Source: JBLUOA01 sp048060095
GTDB lineage: Bacteria; Pseudomonadota; Alphaproteobacteria; Rhodobacterales; Rhodobacteraceae
Reading direction: 5' to 3'
Assembly: GCF_048060095.1 (NCBI RefSeq)
Contig: NZ_JBLUOA010000001.1
Coordinates: 1,364,001-1,428,000 of the forward strand
Length of the DNA: 64,000 nt
Shown here: piece after piece, positions 26,701 to 35,469 of the stretch
How positions within the stretch are numbered: the first letter of the stretch is position 1
Layout of the letters: every line of letters begins with the position of its first letter
Made by a program: the position numbers and the translations under genes
Notes under the pieces: model-generated
Seen by the model: the letters and a program-made list of their open reading frames with translations, nothing else
Database searches by the model: none
What the model was told of the DNA's origin: nothing

Positions 26701-28360
26701 TCTTCTTCTGCGCCTCGGGGTAGAGAATAGCCTTGAACGGTTCCGCGCCAAGGCGGCGGTAGGCTTGAAGGAAGGTTTCCTCCGGGCTTTCGCGCAGGTC
26801 GAGGTAGCCGAACACCAGTCGTTCGATGGCGGGCACGATTTCATCGTAGGCAAAACCGGGGCCAGCCCGTTCGCCGACGGTGGTGGATTCCGTGCCGTCG
26901 CCGCCAAGAGTGATCTGGTAGTTTTCCACACCCGCGCGGTCGAGGCCGAGTATCCCGATATGACCGACATGGTGATGCCCGCAGGCGTTGATGCAGCCGG
27001 AGATTTTGATCTTGAGCGGGCCGATGTCGTGTTCCATCTTCAATTCATCAAACCGGGTCGCAATCTGCTGCGCGACGGGGATCGAGCGCGCCGTGGCTAG
27101 CGCGCAATAATCCATACCGGGGCAGGCGATGATGTCAGAGATCAGGCCGATATTCGCGGTGGCAAGGCCTGCCGCTTTCAACTCCGCATGGATCGCAGGC
27201 AGGTCCGATTTGTGGACATGCGGCAGGATCACGTTCTGTTCGTGACTAATCCGTAGCTCATCATGGGCATAGCGTTCGGCAAGGTCGGCCATGACGCGCA
27301 TCTGGTCGCCCGTCGCATCACCCGGTGTCGCGCCATGCGCTTTGAGAGAGATCGAAACAATCGCGTAATCCGGGTTGCGGTGGGCGGTGACGTTCGTATC
27401 GCTCCACGACCGGAAAACCGGATCGCTGTTGCGGGAACCAAGGTAGGCGTCGACCGGGGCGGTGCGGAAGGCGGGCGGCGCAAAGTATTCCTCAATCGCT
27501 GCAAGATGCTCCTGATCCACGCCAGAGAATTGCGGGCGAATTTCGGCAAAGCGTGCCTCGACCAATTCTCGGATTTTATCGAGCCCGTTTTCGTGAACGG
27601 TGATCTTGATCCGGGCCTTGAATTTATTGTCGCGGCGGCCAAGCGTGTTGTAGACGCGGACGATCGCCTCGACATAGGGCAACAGGTCGTGCTTCGGCAG
27701 GAAGCTGTTGATTTCCTTTGCGACCATCGGCGTGCGGCCCAGACCGCCACCGACAAAGACGCGGAAGCCGACCTCGCCCGCGTCGTTGCGGACGACCTGA
27801 AGGCCGATGTCATGCGATTTGATGACCGCACGGTCATTCGGGCTGCCGGTGACGCCGATCTTGAACTTGCGAGGCAGGAACTGAAATTCCGGATGATCGG
27901 TGGACCACTGGCGCAGAAGTTCCGCGATGGGGCGGGGATCTTCGACCTCGTCCCCTGCGGCACCGGCGAAGTGATCGGCGGTGACGTTGCGGATCGTGTT
28001 GCCGGATGTCTGGATCGCGTGCATCCCGACATCAGCCAACGCATCAAGCATATCCGGCACGTCCGACAACTTTGGCCAGTTGAACTGGATGTTCTGACGC
28101 GTGGTGAAGTGGCCGTAGCCCTTGTCCCAGCGGTCTGCGATCATCGCCAACTGGCGCATCTTGGTGCTGTCGAGCGTGCCGTAAGGGATCGCCACCCGCA
28201 GCATATAGGCGTGCAGTTGCAGGTAGAGGCCGTTCATCAGGCGCAGCGGTTTGAATTCATCCTCGGTCAGCGATCCATCGACACGGCGTTCGACCTGGCT
28301 GCGGAATTGCGCGTTGCGTTCGCGGACGAAGGCTTCGTCGAACTCGGTATATTTATACAT
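26690..28360 (-). CDS. cysI: Sulfite reductase hemoprotein (ferredoxin-type)
   Basis: Six-electron reduction of sulfite to sulfide with siroheme and a 4Fe-4S cluster. The cluster/siroheme cysteines are in CPGMDYCALATARS (C-x5-C) and SGCINACGHHHVGHIG (C-x3-C). N-terminal motifs include WDKGYGHFTTRQNIQFNWPKL and QTSGNTIRNVTADHFAG. The start MYKYTEFDEAFV gives 556 residues. No flavoprotein partner CysJ is nearby. It overlaps the DUF2849 gene by eight bases. Confidence 0.93.
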   Translation of the reverse strand: MYKYTEFDEAFVRERNAQFRSQVERRVDGSLTEDEFKPLRLMNGLYLQLHAYMLRVAIPYGTLDSTKMRQLAMIADRWDKGYGHFTTRQNIQFNWPKLSDVPDMLDALADVGMHAIQTSGNTIRNVTADHFAGAAGDEVEDPRPIAELLRQWSTDHPEFQFLPRKFKIGVTGSPNDRAVIKSHDIGLQVVRNDAGEVGFRVFVGGGLGRTPMVAKEINSFLPKHDLLPYVEAIVRVYNTLGRRDNKFKARIKITVHENGLDKIRELVEARFAEIRPQFSGVDQEHLAAIEEYFAPPAFRTAPVDAYLGSRNSDPVFRSWSDTNVTAHRNPDYAIVSISLKAHGATPGDATGDQMRVMADLAERYAHDELRISHEQNVILPHVHKSDLPAIHAELKAAGLATANIGLISDIIACPGMDYCALATARSIPVAQQIATRFDELKMEHDIGPLKIKISGCINACGHHHVGHIGILGLDRAGVENYQITLGGDGTESTTVGERAGPGFAYDEIVPAIERLVFGYLDLRESPEETFLQAYRRLGAEPFKAILYPEAQKKNAA

Positions 28361-28661
28361 CTGACAGCTCCGTCTGCTTGCCGTGGTCATAGTTTGAAGG
28401 GCCGCGTGCGCGGAACCCGTCGCGGAAATGGGTTGGCACGGGGCCGTTGTCGCCCATCGCGGCCTCAGCGAGGTAGGCACCCACCACATAGCCCTGCTGC
28501 GCTTCGGCAAAGGCAAGGCGGGTGTTGGCGCGGACCTCATCGGTGATGAATTCGGCATCGCCGTGGCGGCGCGACCACTCATCTTTGGAAGTCAGGTAGA
28601 TCACGTCGCCTTCGACAAGTGCGTTGGCGGTGACGATCTTCGGTGTGAAAGCGCGGGGCAT
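28353..28661 (-). CDS. DUF2849 protein of the sulfite reduction cluster
   Basis: A 102-residue protein of the DUF2849 family: FTPKIVTANALVEGDVIYLT at the start and WSRRHGDAEFITDE in the middle. The ATG overlaps the cysG stop (TAATG), and its end overlaps cysI, so it is made together with both. It may help siroheme insertion or electron delivery, but nothing in the sequence proves either. Confidence 0.87.
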   Translation of the reverse strand: MPRAFTPKIVTANALVEGDVIYLTSKDEWSRRHGDAEFITDEVRANTRLAFAEAQQGYVVGAYLAEAAMGDNGPVPTHFRDGFRARGPSNYDHGKQTELSDV

Positions 28662-30079
28662 TAGAGAGCCTCCTTCTGCTGTCGGGGTGCCGTTGGGGTC
28701 GCGTCGGTTTCAAGCCGGGCAAGCGCCGCGCGTGGTGCGAGGCCATAGAAGGTCAGCGCAGGGCCGGACATATCATCCTCGGCCAATGCGCCCGGAAGCT
28801 CGGCCAGCGTCGTCGCAAGCGTGCGCTGCGCGGGGCGAGAGGCGTTTTCGATCACCGTCACCGGGGTGTCCGGGTTCGCGCCGTGCATCAGCAGGCGACC
28901 TTGGATGAACCGCGCGGTTTTCTTGCCCATGTAGATCGCGGCAACCTCGCCTTCACGCGCCAGTGCACGCCAATCGTGTTCGGCGTATCCCTTGGTGTCA
29001 TGCCCGGTGATGAACCGGACGGAGGAGTTGCGATTGCGTTTCGTCAGGCTTTGCCCGATCCCGGCCACAGCGGCAGAGGCGGCAGTGATCCCCGGCGCGA
29101 TGCGCCAGCTTACTCCGGCCTCGTCAAGCGCGTCGATTTCCTCGTCAAGCCGCCCGAACACCGTCGGATCACCGGATTTGAGTCGCACGATCTGCGCACC
29201 TTCGCGCGCGTGTTCGATCATCAACGCGTTGATGTCGTCCTGCGTCGTGGAGCGGCCGAAGCCCTCTTTCCCAACGTCGATCATCACCGCCTCGCGCCGG
29301 GCGAGTTCGAGGATTTCGGGCGATACAAGCCGGTCGTAGATCACGACATCGGCAGCATCGAGCAGTTTGCGCGCCTTCAGCGTCAAAAGCTCAGGATCGC
29401 CGGGGCCAGCACCGACAAGGTCAACGTGACCAATGCGGGTTTCTGCGTTCGCATGGTGGTCAAGCAAAGCATCCAGCGCCGGGCGCACTCCGGTTTCGCC
29501 ATGCGCCTCAAGCGCGGCAGGGCCGGATTTGAAATAGTAATCCGCCCAGAAATCGCGACGTTTGCGGCCCATTGGCAGTTTTTCGACCTTCGCACGAAAT
29601 GCTTTGCCGATCCGGGAGAGAAGGCCGAGGGAGGACGGCAGCCTCTCTTCCAGATCGGCCTTGATGGCACGGGCAAGCACCGGGGCAGCGCCTTCCGTGC
29701 CGATTGCAACCGTGACGGGGTCGCGATCCACGATTGCGGGGGTAATGAACTGGCTGTCACCAAGGTTATCGACGATGTTGACCAACGCGCCGTCTGCTTC
29801 GGCCAGCGCGGCAACGCGAGCGTCCTCAGCGTCATCCTCATTCGCGGCGTAGAACAGGACTGCGCCCTTCGCATCGCCCGCCGCAAAGTCGCGGGCTGTT
29901 ATGGTCAGGCGCCCCTCGGCAGCCCATTGCAGAATCTCGGGGGCGGGGTTGGGCGCGAATACGGTGATCCGGGCCTCGGTCTTCATCAAAAGCCGCAGCT
30001 TTGCCAGCGCGGCCTCTCCACCGCCGGAAACGACGATTGCGCGGCCCTCAACAGCCATGAAGATCGGGAAGTGTTTCAT
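28661..30079 (-). CDS. cysG: Siroheme synthase CysG (multifunctional)
   Basis: Makes siroheme from uroporphyrinogen III for CysI. The N-terminal third is the precorrin-2 dehydrogenase/ferrochelatase (MKHFPIFMAVEGRAIVVSGGG, dinucleotide site; IGTEGAAPVLARAIK). The C-terminal part from about residue 215 is the uroporphyrinogen methyltransferase (VDLVGAGPGDPELLTLKA, VIYDRLVSPEIL, VRLKSGDPTVFGR, APGITAASAAVAGIG). The fused 472-residue form is standard. It is the first gene of the cys cluster, divergent from the Lrp gene across 144 bases. Confidence 0.95.
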   Translation of the reverse strand: MKHFPIFMAVEGRAIVVSGGGEAALAKLRLLMKTEARITVFAPNPAPEILQWAAEGRLTITARDFAAGDAKGAVLFYAANEDDAEDARVAALAEADGALVNIVDNLGDSQFITPAIVDRDPVTVAIGTEGAAPVLARAIKADLEERLPSSLGLLSRIGKAFRAKVEKLPMGRKRRDFWADYYFKSGPAALEAHGETGVRPALDALLDHHANAETRIGHVDLVGAGPGDPELLTLKARKLLDAADVVIYDRLVSPEILELARREAVMIDVGKEGFGRSTTQDDINALMIEHAREGAQIVRLKSGDPTVFGRLDEEIDALDEAGVSWRIAPGITAASAAVAGIGQSLTKRNRNSSVRFITGHDTKGYAEHDWRALAREGEVAAIYMGKKTARFIQGRLLMHGANPDTPVTVIENASRPAQRTLATTLAELPGALAEDDMSGPALTFYGLAPRAALARLETDATPTAPRQQKEAL

Positions 30080-30188
30080 CGGATACGTCCAAATACTGCG
30101 GTTTCAGGGGTTGATATTAGGATATTTTCCCGATTAGACACCAGTAGCCGGGGCGAATAAGGAAAATTGTTCCAACTGGCGACGACAT

Positions 30189-30204
30189 CGGAACACGCGT
30201 TCCG
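30189..30204. promoter_or_regulatory. Candidate operator upstream of the Lrp gene
   Basis: CGGAAC and GTTCCG form an inverted repeat with the spacer ACGC, ending 19 bases before the Lrp start codon. It lies in the divergent region between cysG and the regulator, where an autoregulated Lrp protein would bind. A single six-base dyad is weak evidence. Confidence 0.3.
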
Positions 30205-30223
30205 TTTGAGAGAAGGAAACAGA

Positions 30224-30685
30224 ATGCCCGTTCGCCTGGATGAGATTGATCGAAAGATCCTGAAAGAACTGCAGCAAGACGCGAGCCAATCGCTCGACGA
30301 TATCGCGAAGAAAGTCGGGTCGAGCAAGACGCCCGTCTGGAACCGGATTCGCAAGCTGAAAGAGGCCGGGATCGTTGGTCAGCAAACCGTGATGCTGGAC
30401 GCCGAAGCACTGGGGTTCGAGGCGTGTTTCTTCGTCCTGATCCGCACGTCGGAGCATGAGGCCGACTGGCAGCAGAAATTCCTGAAAGCCCTGCAGGATC
30501 GCTCCGAAGTGCTGGAGGCGCACCGGCTGGCGGGCGATATCGACTATATCCTGAAAGTGCGGGTCAAGAACGCGCGGGCCTATGACGAGTTCTACCAAGC
30601 GCTGATCGCCGAGGTTCGGATTTACAACGTCACCGCGTTGCTTTCGATGGAAGAGTTGAAATCAACGACGATGCTGCCGTTGTGA
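30224..30685 (+). CDS. Lrp/AsnC family transcriptional regulator
   Basis: A 153-residue regulator with the N-terminal winged helix-turn-helix (DEIDRKILKELQQDASQSLDDIAKKVGSS in pieces, recognition helix TPVWNRIRKLKEAGI) and a C-terminal RAM ligand domain (LAGDIDYILKVRVKNARAYDEF). AAGGA precedes the chosen ATG. It is divergent from cysG, which suggests it controls the sulfite assimilation cluster, perhaps in response to cysteine or another amino acid; this is inference from position. Confidence 0.9.
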   Translation: MPVRLDEIDRKILKELQQDASQSLDDIAKKVGSSKTPVWNRIRKLKEAGIVGQQTVMLDAEALGFEACFFVLIRTSEHEADWQQKFLKALQDRSEVLEAHRLAGDIDYILKVRVKNARAYDEFYQALIAEVRIYNVTALLSMEELKSTTMLPL

Positions 30686-30716
30686 AGGGGGGTGGGGGTT
30701 CGGTTGGAGGCCTAAC

Positions 30717-31076
30717 CTACCGCCTAGCGAACGCGCGGCTTGAGACCGAAATAGAATTCTTGGCAGGGTCCTTTGCATTGGCGAAGCAGTAACCATCGGC
30801 ACGATGGATAGAGCCAAATTTCAATCCGCGCTTCTCTGAGGCACGGCAAAACCTTTCGACATCCTTTACATCGAACACGAGCTTGACAAGCGTTTGACCT
30901 TCTCGTCTGCCGGCCGACATTGGGTGCAAAAGTATATTGCTACCAGACCCTTGAGCGACAAGTTCAACAATCCTATCATCCTCAACACGCAGAACTTCAA
31001 AGCCGAAATGCGTGCGATAGAAGTCCGCGACTTCTTCGAGTTTCTTGGTATAGATAATGATACGGCCAAGCTGCAT
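30717..31076 (-). CDS. VOC (glyoxalase/bleomycin-resistance fold) protein
   Basis: A single VOC module of 119 residues: MQLGRIIIYTKKLEEVADFYRTHFGFEV is the typical first beta-alpha-beta unit, and VKLVFDVKDVERFCRASEKRG starts the second. The metal ligands usual in glyoxalase I are not clearly set. GGAGG lies 11 bases before the chosen ATG; a TTG six codons upstream is less likely. Base composition is more A+T-rich than in flanking genes. Function unknown. Confidence 0.75.
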   Translation of the reverse strand: MQLGRIIIYTKKLEEVADFYRTHFGFEVLRVEDDRIVELVAQGSGSNILLHPMSAGRREGQTLVKLVFDVKDVERFCRASEKRGLKFGSIHRADGYCFANAKDPAKNSISVSSRAFARR

Positions 31077-31166
31077 CGACTTTGCGACCTCCAAGTTTAG
31101 CTCGGCACAAAGTTAGCGTTAGTCTGCTGAAAACGCCAACAGCAGGTTTGTCCGCACTGCCGCCAT

Positions 31167-32348
31167 CTAATACGTAACCCGCAACCCCTCCAGCCCGTGA
31201 AAATGATAGAGGTTCGCATAGGTCGGCGGCTCCACCAGCCTCATCCCCGGACAGCGTTGAAACAGGATCGGCAGGGCGATGTTCAGTTCAAGCCGGGCGA
31301 GGGGGGCGCCGACGCAGAAATGGACGCCTGCGCCGAAGGCGGTGTTGGGGCGGATCGGGCGGGTGATGTCGAACCTATCGGCATCGGGCCAGATCGCGGC
31401 GTCGCGGTTGGCGGAGCCGAGGAGGAGGCCGACTTCGTCGCCCTTGCGGAAAGTGTGACCGGCGACCTCCGCGTCTTCATAGGCCCAGCGGGTGAACATA
31501 TGAAGTGGCGGGTCGTAGCGCAGAACCTCTTCGGTGATTTGTTCAATTGTGTCAGCGGATTGAACGGCATCGATAAGGTCGCGCTCCAGCAACGCCTTCA
31601 CACCGTTTCCAAGCGTGTGCACTGTCGCCTCATGCCCTGCGTTCAGCAGCAGGATGCAGGTCGAGATCAACTCGTCGGTCGACAGCTTCTCTCCGTCTTC
31701 CTCGGCCGCGATCAGGCTGGTGATAAGATCATCTGCCGGGCGCGCGCGGCGTTCGTCGACGTAACTGCGCATGAAATCGGCGAAGGCGGCGCTTGCCGCA
31801 GCGGCGGCGTCCTCATCCGCGCGGGTGCGGCGGGCCTGATACATCGTGACCATCGCGTTTGACCAACGAAGGAGCGTATCCGCCATATCCTCCGGCACGC
31901 CAAGCAGACGGCAGATGACGATGACCGGCAGTTTCTGCGCGAAAGCGGGCAGAAGGTCGACGTCGCCCGCCGGGAACGCGTCGATCAACTCGTGGCAGAG
32001 CGTTTCGATTTCCGGCCCAAGCCCCGCGATTCGGCGGGAGGTGAAGGCGCGCATCACCAGCCCGCGCAGGCGGGGATGCCGGGGCGTTTCGAGTTCCAGC
32101 ATCGAATGGGCTTCCACAGCGTAAAAGGGCGCGAGGTGGTCGGGGATCGGGCTGCGCTTGTTCGCCGGGATTTCGCGGCCGAAGCGGCGATCCCGCAGCA
32201 GGGCGTTCACCGCGGCGTAGCTTGTGGCGCAGGCCATGCCGTAGTCTTTCCACCAGATCACGTCACCGGCGTCGCGACAGCGGGCGTAGAACGGATAGGG
32301 GTTCTGAACGAATGCCGGATCGGTCGGGGATTGCGACAGGGTTTGCAC
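31167..32348 (-). CDS. Cytochrome P450
   Basis: A bacterial class I P450 monooxygenase of 393 residues. Heme-binding loop FGAGVHFCVGAPLARLE (Cys ligand), I-helix oxygen-activation motif LLNAGHEAT, and the K-helix ExxR in EEVLRYDPP are all visible. No dedicated ferredoxin or reductase gene lies next to it. It is divergent from dctB, with about 100 bases between. The substrate cannot be predicted. Confidence 0.92.
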   Translation of the reverse strand: MQTLSQSPTDPAFVQNPYPFYARCRDAGDVIWWKDYGMACATSYAAVNALLRDRRFGREIPANKRSPIPDHLAPFYAVEAHSMLELETPRHPRLRGLVMRAFTSRRIAGLGPEIETLCHELIDAFPAGDVDLLPAFAQKLPVIVICRLLGVPEDMADTLLRWSNAMVTMYQARRTRADEDAAAAASAAFADFMRSYVDERRARPADDLITSLIAAEEDGEKLSTDELISTCILLLNAGHEATVHTLGNGVKALLERDLIDAVQSADTIEQITEEVLRYDPPLHMFTRWAYEDAEVAGHTFRKGDEVGLLLGSANRDAAIWPDADRFDITRPIRPNTAFGAGVHFCVGAPLARLELNIALPILFQRCPGMRLVEPPTYANLYHFHGLEGLRVTY

Positions 32349-32450
32349 GGGATGCGGGCCTTTCTTGCTGCACCATCCTTGTCCTGAAAGAGTCTGGTCA
32401 TTGCAACCCCGCCTGATTAGGCTTTCCCGACGTCACGCCGGAAGGGGAAC

Positions 32451-34190
32451 ATGCCGCGTCGGGTCTTTGCCATTGTCGGGTTTCTGCTGGCCGTCGCGCT
32501 GTTTGCGGGCGGCGTCTGGTGGTTCAGCTATACTTCGGCGCTGGAACAGGTGGCCGAACGGGGGCGGGCGAACCTCAACTCCGCCAGCGATCGGCTGGTT
32601 GGCCAGCTACAGCGGTTCCGGCAGGTGGCGGTGCAACTCGCCGATCATCCGGTGATGGTGGCCGTAGCGCGGGGCGAGGGCAATATCCGCGCGGCTGAGG
32701 CGCTGATGCTGCGGACGGCGGATCAAAGCGGATCGTTGGAGATTACATTCCTATCGCAGCGTGGGGTCGTGCTTGCGTCGTCCCGGCGCGGGGCGGCGGG
32801 GGTGTCGCTGGCCTCAACCCCCTATTTTGAACGGGCGATGCACGGGGCGCTTGGTGTCGATCATGCCACCCTGAACCGCGGCCAGACCCGCGCGTTTTCC
32901 TTTGCTGCGCCCGTTTTTGTGGGGGATGACCCCGCCGGGGCGGTGCTCGTCCGTGTCGATATGGAAACGATCGAGGAAAGCGACTGGCGCAGCGCACCGC
33001 AAGTTGTGTTCTTTACCGATCAGGATGGGATCATCTTTGTCACAAACCGGTCAGAACTGTTGCTGCGTGCGCGGGGCGACACGGATCAGGGGCCATTCAT
33101 GTCGCATCGCGAGCGGCGTCTTGATGGCCTTGCGATCTGGTCGCTGGACGCCGGGCGCTATCTGCCGAAACGCGCGATCCATCTGGAACGCCCCTTGCCG
33201 GTGATCGGAATGACGGGCGAGGCGTTGATTGATACGGCTCCGGCTGAACGGCTCGCCTTTCTGCAAGCGGCGGTGGCGGCGGCGTTGTGTCTTGCCTTCG
33301 GTGCGTTTCTGTTTCTTGCAACCGAACGACGCCGGGCGCTGGCGATTGCCAACGCGGACCTTGAACACCGCGTGTCCGACCGCACGGCGGAATTGGTTGC
33401 GGTCAACCAATCGCTGCGTCACGAGATCGCGGAGCGGGAAGAGGCCGAAGCGCAGTTGAAGAAGGCGCAGGCGGATCTTGTGCAGGCCGGCAAACTGTCG
33501 GCGCTTGGCCAGATGTCCGCAGGGATCAGCCACGAGTTGAACCAGCCGCTTATGGCGATCCAGTCGTTTTCCGAGAATGCCGAGGAGTTCATGAAACGCG
33601 GCAAACCCGATGTCGCCGCGCAGAACCTGTCGCGCATCTCGGAGCTCGCCCGCCGGATGGGACGGATCATCAAGAACCTGCGCGCCTTTGCGCGGCAGGA
33701 AAGCGAACCACTCTCGGATGTCGATATCGTTGCGGTGATTGAAGCATCACTGGAACTGGCCGAGGCGCGCATTCGCAACGCCGAGGTTGCGGTCGCGTGG
33801 CAACCGCCCGCCGACCCAATCCTTGTTCGCGGAGGGGAGGTGCGCTTGCAGCAGGTTGTGACGAACCTCATGTCAAATGCGATTGACGCTATGGAAGGCG
33901 CGGCAGAGAAACGCTTGGAACTGTCGCTGTCTTCGGCGGATGGAAAGGTCTGTTTGCGGGTGCGCGATACCGGGCCGGGGCTTGATGACCCCGAGAAGAT
34001 ATTCGACCCGTTCTACACCACGAAATCGGTCGGTCACCCCGATGGGATGGGGCTGGGCCTGTCGATCTCCTACGGGCTTGTGCAAAGCTTTGGCGGCGCG
34101 ATCCGTGGGCGCGACCACCCGGAGGGCGGGGCCGTGTTCTCGGTCGAATTGACAGCGGTTGAGGGTGCGGAGAAGGACGTGGCCGCATGA
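32451..34190 (+). CDS. dctB: C4-dicarboxylate sensor histidine kinase DctB
   Basis: Senses extracellular dicarboxylates and phosphorylates DctD. It has a membrane helix at about 5-27, a large periplasmic double-PAS-type domain to about 266, a second helix at about 270-290, a coiled segment, then the dimerisation domain with His361 in SAGISHELNQPLMAI. The ATPase domain has the N-box VVTNLMSNAIDAM, G1 RVRDTGPGLDD and G2 GMGLGLSI. It overlaps dctD by four bases. GGAAGGGG precedes the ATG. Confidence 0.92.
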   Translation: MPRRVFAIVGFLLAVALFAGGVWWFSYTSALEQVAERGRANLNSASDRLVGQLQRFRQVAVQLADHPVMVAVARGEGNIRAAEALMLRTADQSGSLEITFLSQRGVVLASSRRGAAGVSLASTPYFERAMHGALGVDHATLNRGQTRAFSFAAPVFVGDDPAGAVLVRVDMETIEESDWRSAPQVVFFTDQDGIIFVTNRSELLLRARGDTDQGPFMSHRERRLDGLAIWSLDAGRYLPKRAIHLERPLPVIGMTGEALIDTAPAERLAFLQAAVAAALCLAFGAFLFLATERRRALAIANADLEHRVSDRTAELVAVNQSLRHEIAEREEAEAQLKKAQADLVQAGKLSALGQMSAGISHELNQPLMAIQSFSENAEEFMKRGKPDVAAQNLSRISELARRMGRIIKNLRAFARQESEPLSDVDIVAVIEASLELAEARIRNAEVAVAWQPPADPILVRGGEVRLQQVVTNLMSNAIDAMEGAAEKRLELSLSSADGKVCLRVRDTGPGLDDPEKIFDPFYTTKSVGHPDGMGLGLSISYGLVQSFGGAIRGRDHPEGGAVFSVELTAVEGAEKDVAA

Positions 34191-35416
34191 CCGCGCGGGT
34201 TCTTCTGGTGGACGATGATCGGTCGGTGCGCGATGCGCTTGGGCAGACGTTGGAACTTGCCGACTACGACGCGACGCTCGCAGGCAGCTATATCGAGGCG
34301 AAAGACCACATCCAGCCCGATTTTGACGGTGTCGTCGTGACAGACATTCGAATGCCGGGGAAGGATGGGTTCGCGCTGCTGGATTATGCGCGCGGGGTCG
34401 ACCCGGACCTTCCGGTGATCTTGTTGACCGGCGAAGGCGATATTCCGATGGCGGTCAAAGGGATCTCTGCTGGAGCGTTTGAGTTCTTGGAAAAACCATG
34501 CAACCCCAATGATTTGTTGGCCGTTATTGAGCGTGCGCAGAAAGCCCGGCGGCTGGTGATGGAGAACCGCCGCCTGAAGTATCAGCTGGAGACTGGAGAT
34601 GCCGCCTCGCGCATGATTTTCGGGCAATCGCGTCTTGTCGAACAACTCCGCGCCCGTGTGCGCAGCGTCGCGAAAGCAGGGGCAGAGGTGTTGGTGCATG
34701 GAGAGCCGGGAACAGGCGTCGCGAAGGTCGCAGAGGTCATTCACCTGCTGTCGCCCGAGGCGATGCGCCCGTTTCGCAAGGTGGCGGCGGCGTCCTTCAC
34801 GGCTGACACGATAGCGCAAGCGGTTGAAAACGCGGCGGATGGCGGCACGCTGTTCATCGACGAAATCGCCGACCTGTCCGCCACGTCGCAGTTCGCGCTG
34901 CTGGGTGCCTTGGAAAACCCGACCCCGGTGCGCCTGATCGCGGGCACCTATCGCGACTTGCAGGACGAGGCGCTTGCCGGGCGGTTCAATCCCGATCTTT
35001 ACTACCGACTCGACGTGATGAGCGTTCGTATCCCCGCAATACGGGAGAGGGCGGAGGACATTCCCGTTCTGTTTCGCCATTATGTGACCATCGCCTGCGA
35101 ACAGGCGGACCTGCCCATGCCCGAAATCACGCCCGATGTGCTGTACCGCCTGATGGCGCAGGACTGGCCGGGGAACGCGCGGTCGCTGATGAACGCAGCG
35201 ATGCGCTTTGCCATGGGGTTGTCAGAGGCGGACGATGCCGCAGAACTGGGGTTGGCAGAGCAACTTGCGAAGGTCGAACGCTCCCTTCTGATCGAAGCGT
35301 TGCGGCGGCAGGCGGGCAATGCCACGGACGCGGCGAAGGCACTAAAGCTGCCACGAAAGACCTTTTACGACAAGCTGATGCGCCACGGGATTCGAGCGGA
35401 TCGCTACCGTGACTGA
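34187..35416 (+). CDS. dctD: DctD-like response regulator lacking the sigma-54 GAFTGA loop
   Basis: Partner of DctB. Receiver domain at 1-120 with phospho-acceptor Asp53 (VVTDIRMPG) and Lys103. The AAA+ domain (about 145-345) is reduced: Walker A reads HGEPGTGVAK, without the usual GK[ED] order, and between it and Walker B (TLFIDE, 221-226) only about 40 residues remain. The GAFTGA loop that contacts sigma-54 is missing. RFNPDLYYRLDV keeps the arginine-finger region. The Fis-type helix-turn-helix is at about 365-400. At 409 residues it is some 35 shorter than typical DctD. It may act without sigma-54. Confidence 0.85.
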   Translation: MTARVLLVDDDRSVRDALGQTLELADYDATLAGSYIEAKDHIQPDFDGVVVTDIRMPGKDGFALLDYARGVDPDLPVILLTGEGDIPMAVKGISAGAFEFLEKPCNPNDLLAVIERAQKARRLVMENRRLKYQLETGDAASRMIFGQSRLVEQLRARVRSVAKAGAEVLVHGEPGTGVAKVAEVIHLLSPEAMRPFRKVAAASFTADTIAQAVENAADGGTLFIDEIADLSATSQFALLGALENPTPVRLIAGTYRDLQDEALAGRFNPDLYYRLDVMSVRIPAIRERAEDIPVLFRHYVTIACEQADLPMPEITPDVLYRLMAQDWPGNARSLMNAAMRFAMGLSEADDAAELGLAEQLAKVERSLLIEALRRQAGNATDAAKALKLPRKTFYDKLMRHGIRADRYRD

Positions 35417-35469
35417 GTGTGCGAAAAACCGCACACACCCGATTCCGATCTGTGCGAGATTTCGCCACA
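35417..35469. promoter_or_regulatory. Tandem dyads resembling DctD upstream activator sites
   Basis: Site 1 is GTGTGCGAAAAACCGCACAC (35417-35436), with 7-base arms. Site 2, TGTGCGAGATTTCGCCACA (35451-35469), is an imperfect dyad. Centres are about 34 bases apart. They resemble the TGTGCG...CGCACA pattern I recall for DctD sites. They lie just after dctD and about 190 bases before the dctP start; a TTGACA hexamer follows at 35491-35496, but I find no good -10 at normal spacing. Confidence 0.5.

Noticed and set aside
30717..32348. VOC protein plus P450 as a small biosynthetic cluster
   Set aside because: There is a gap and a composition change between them, no scaffold-forming enzyme is nearby, and no redox partner is present.
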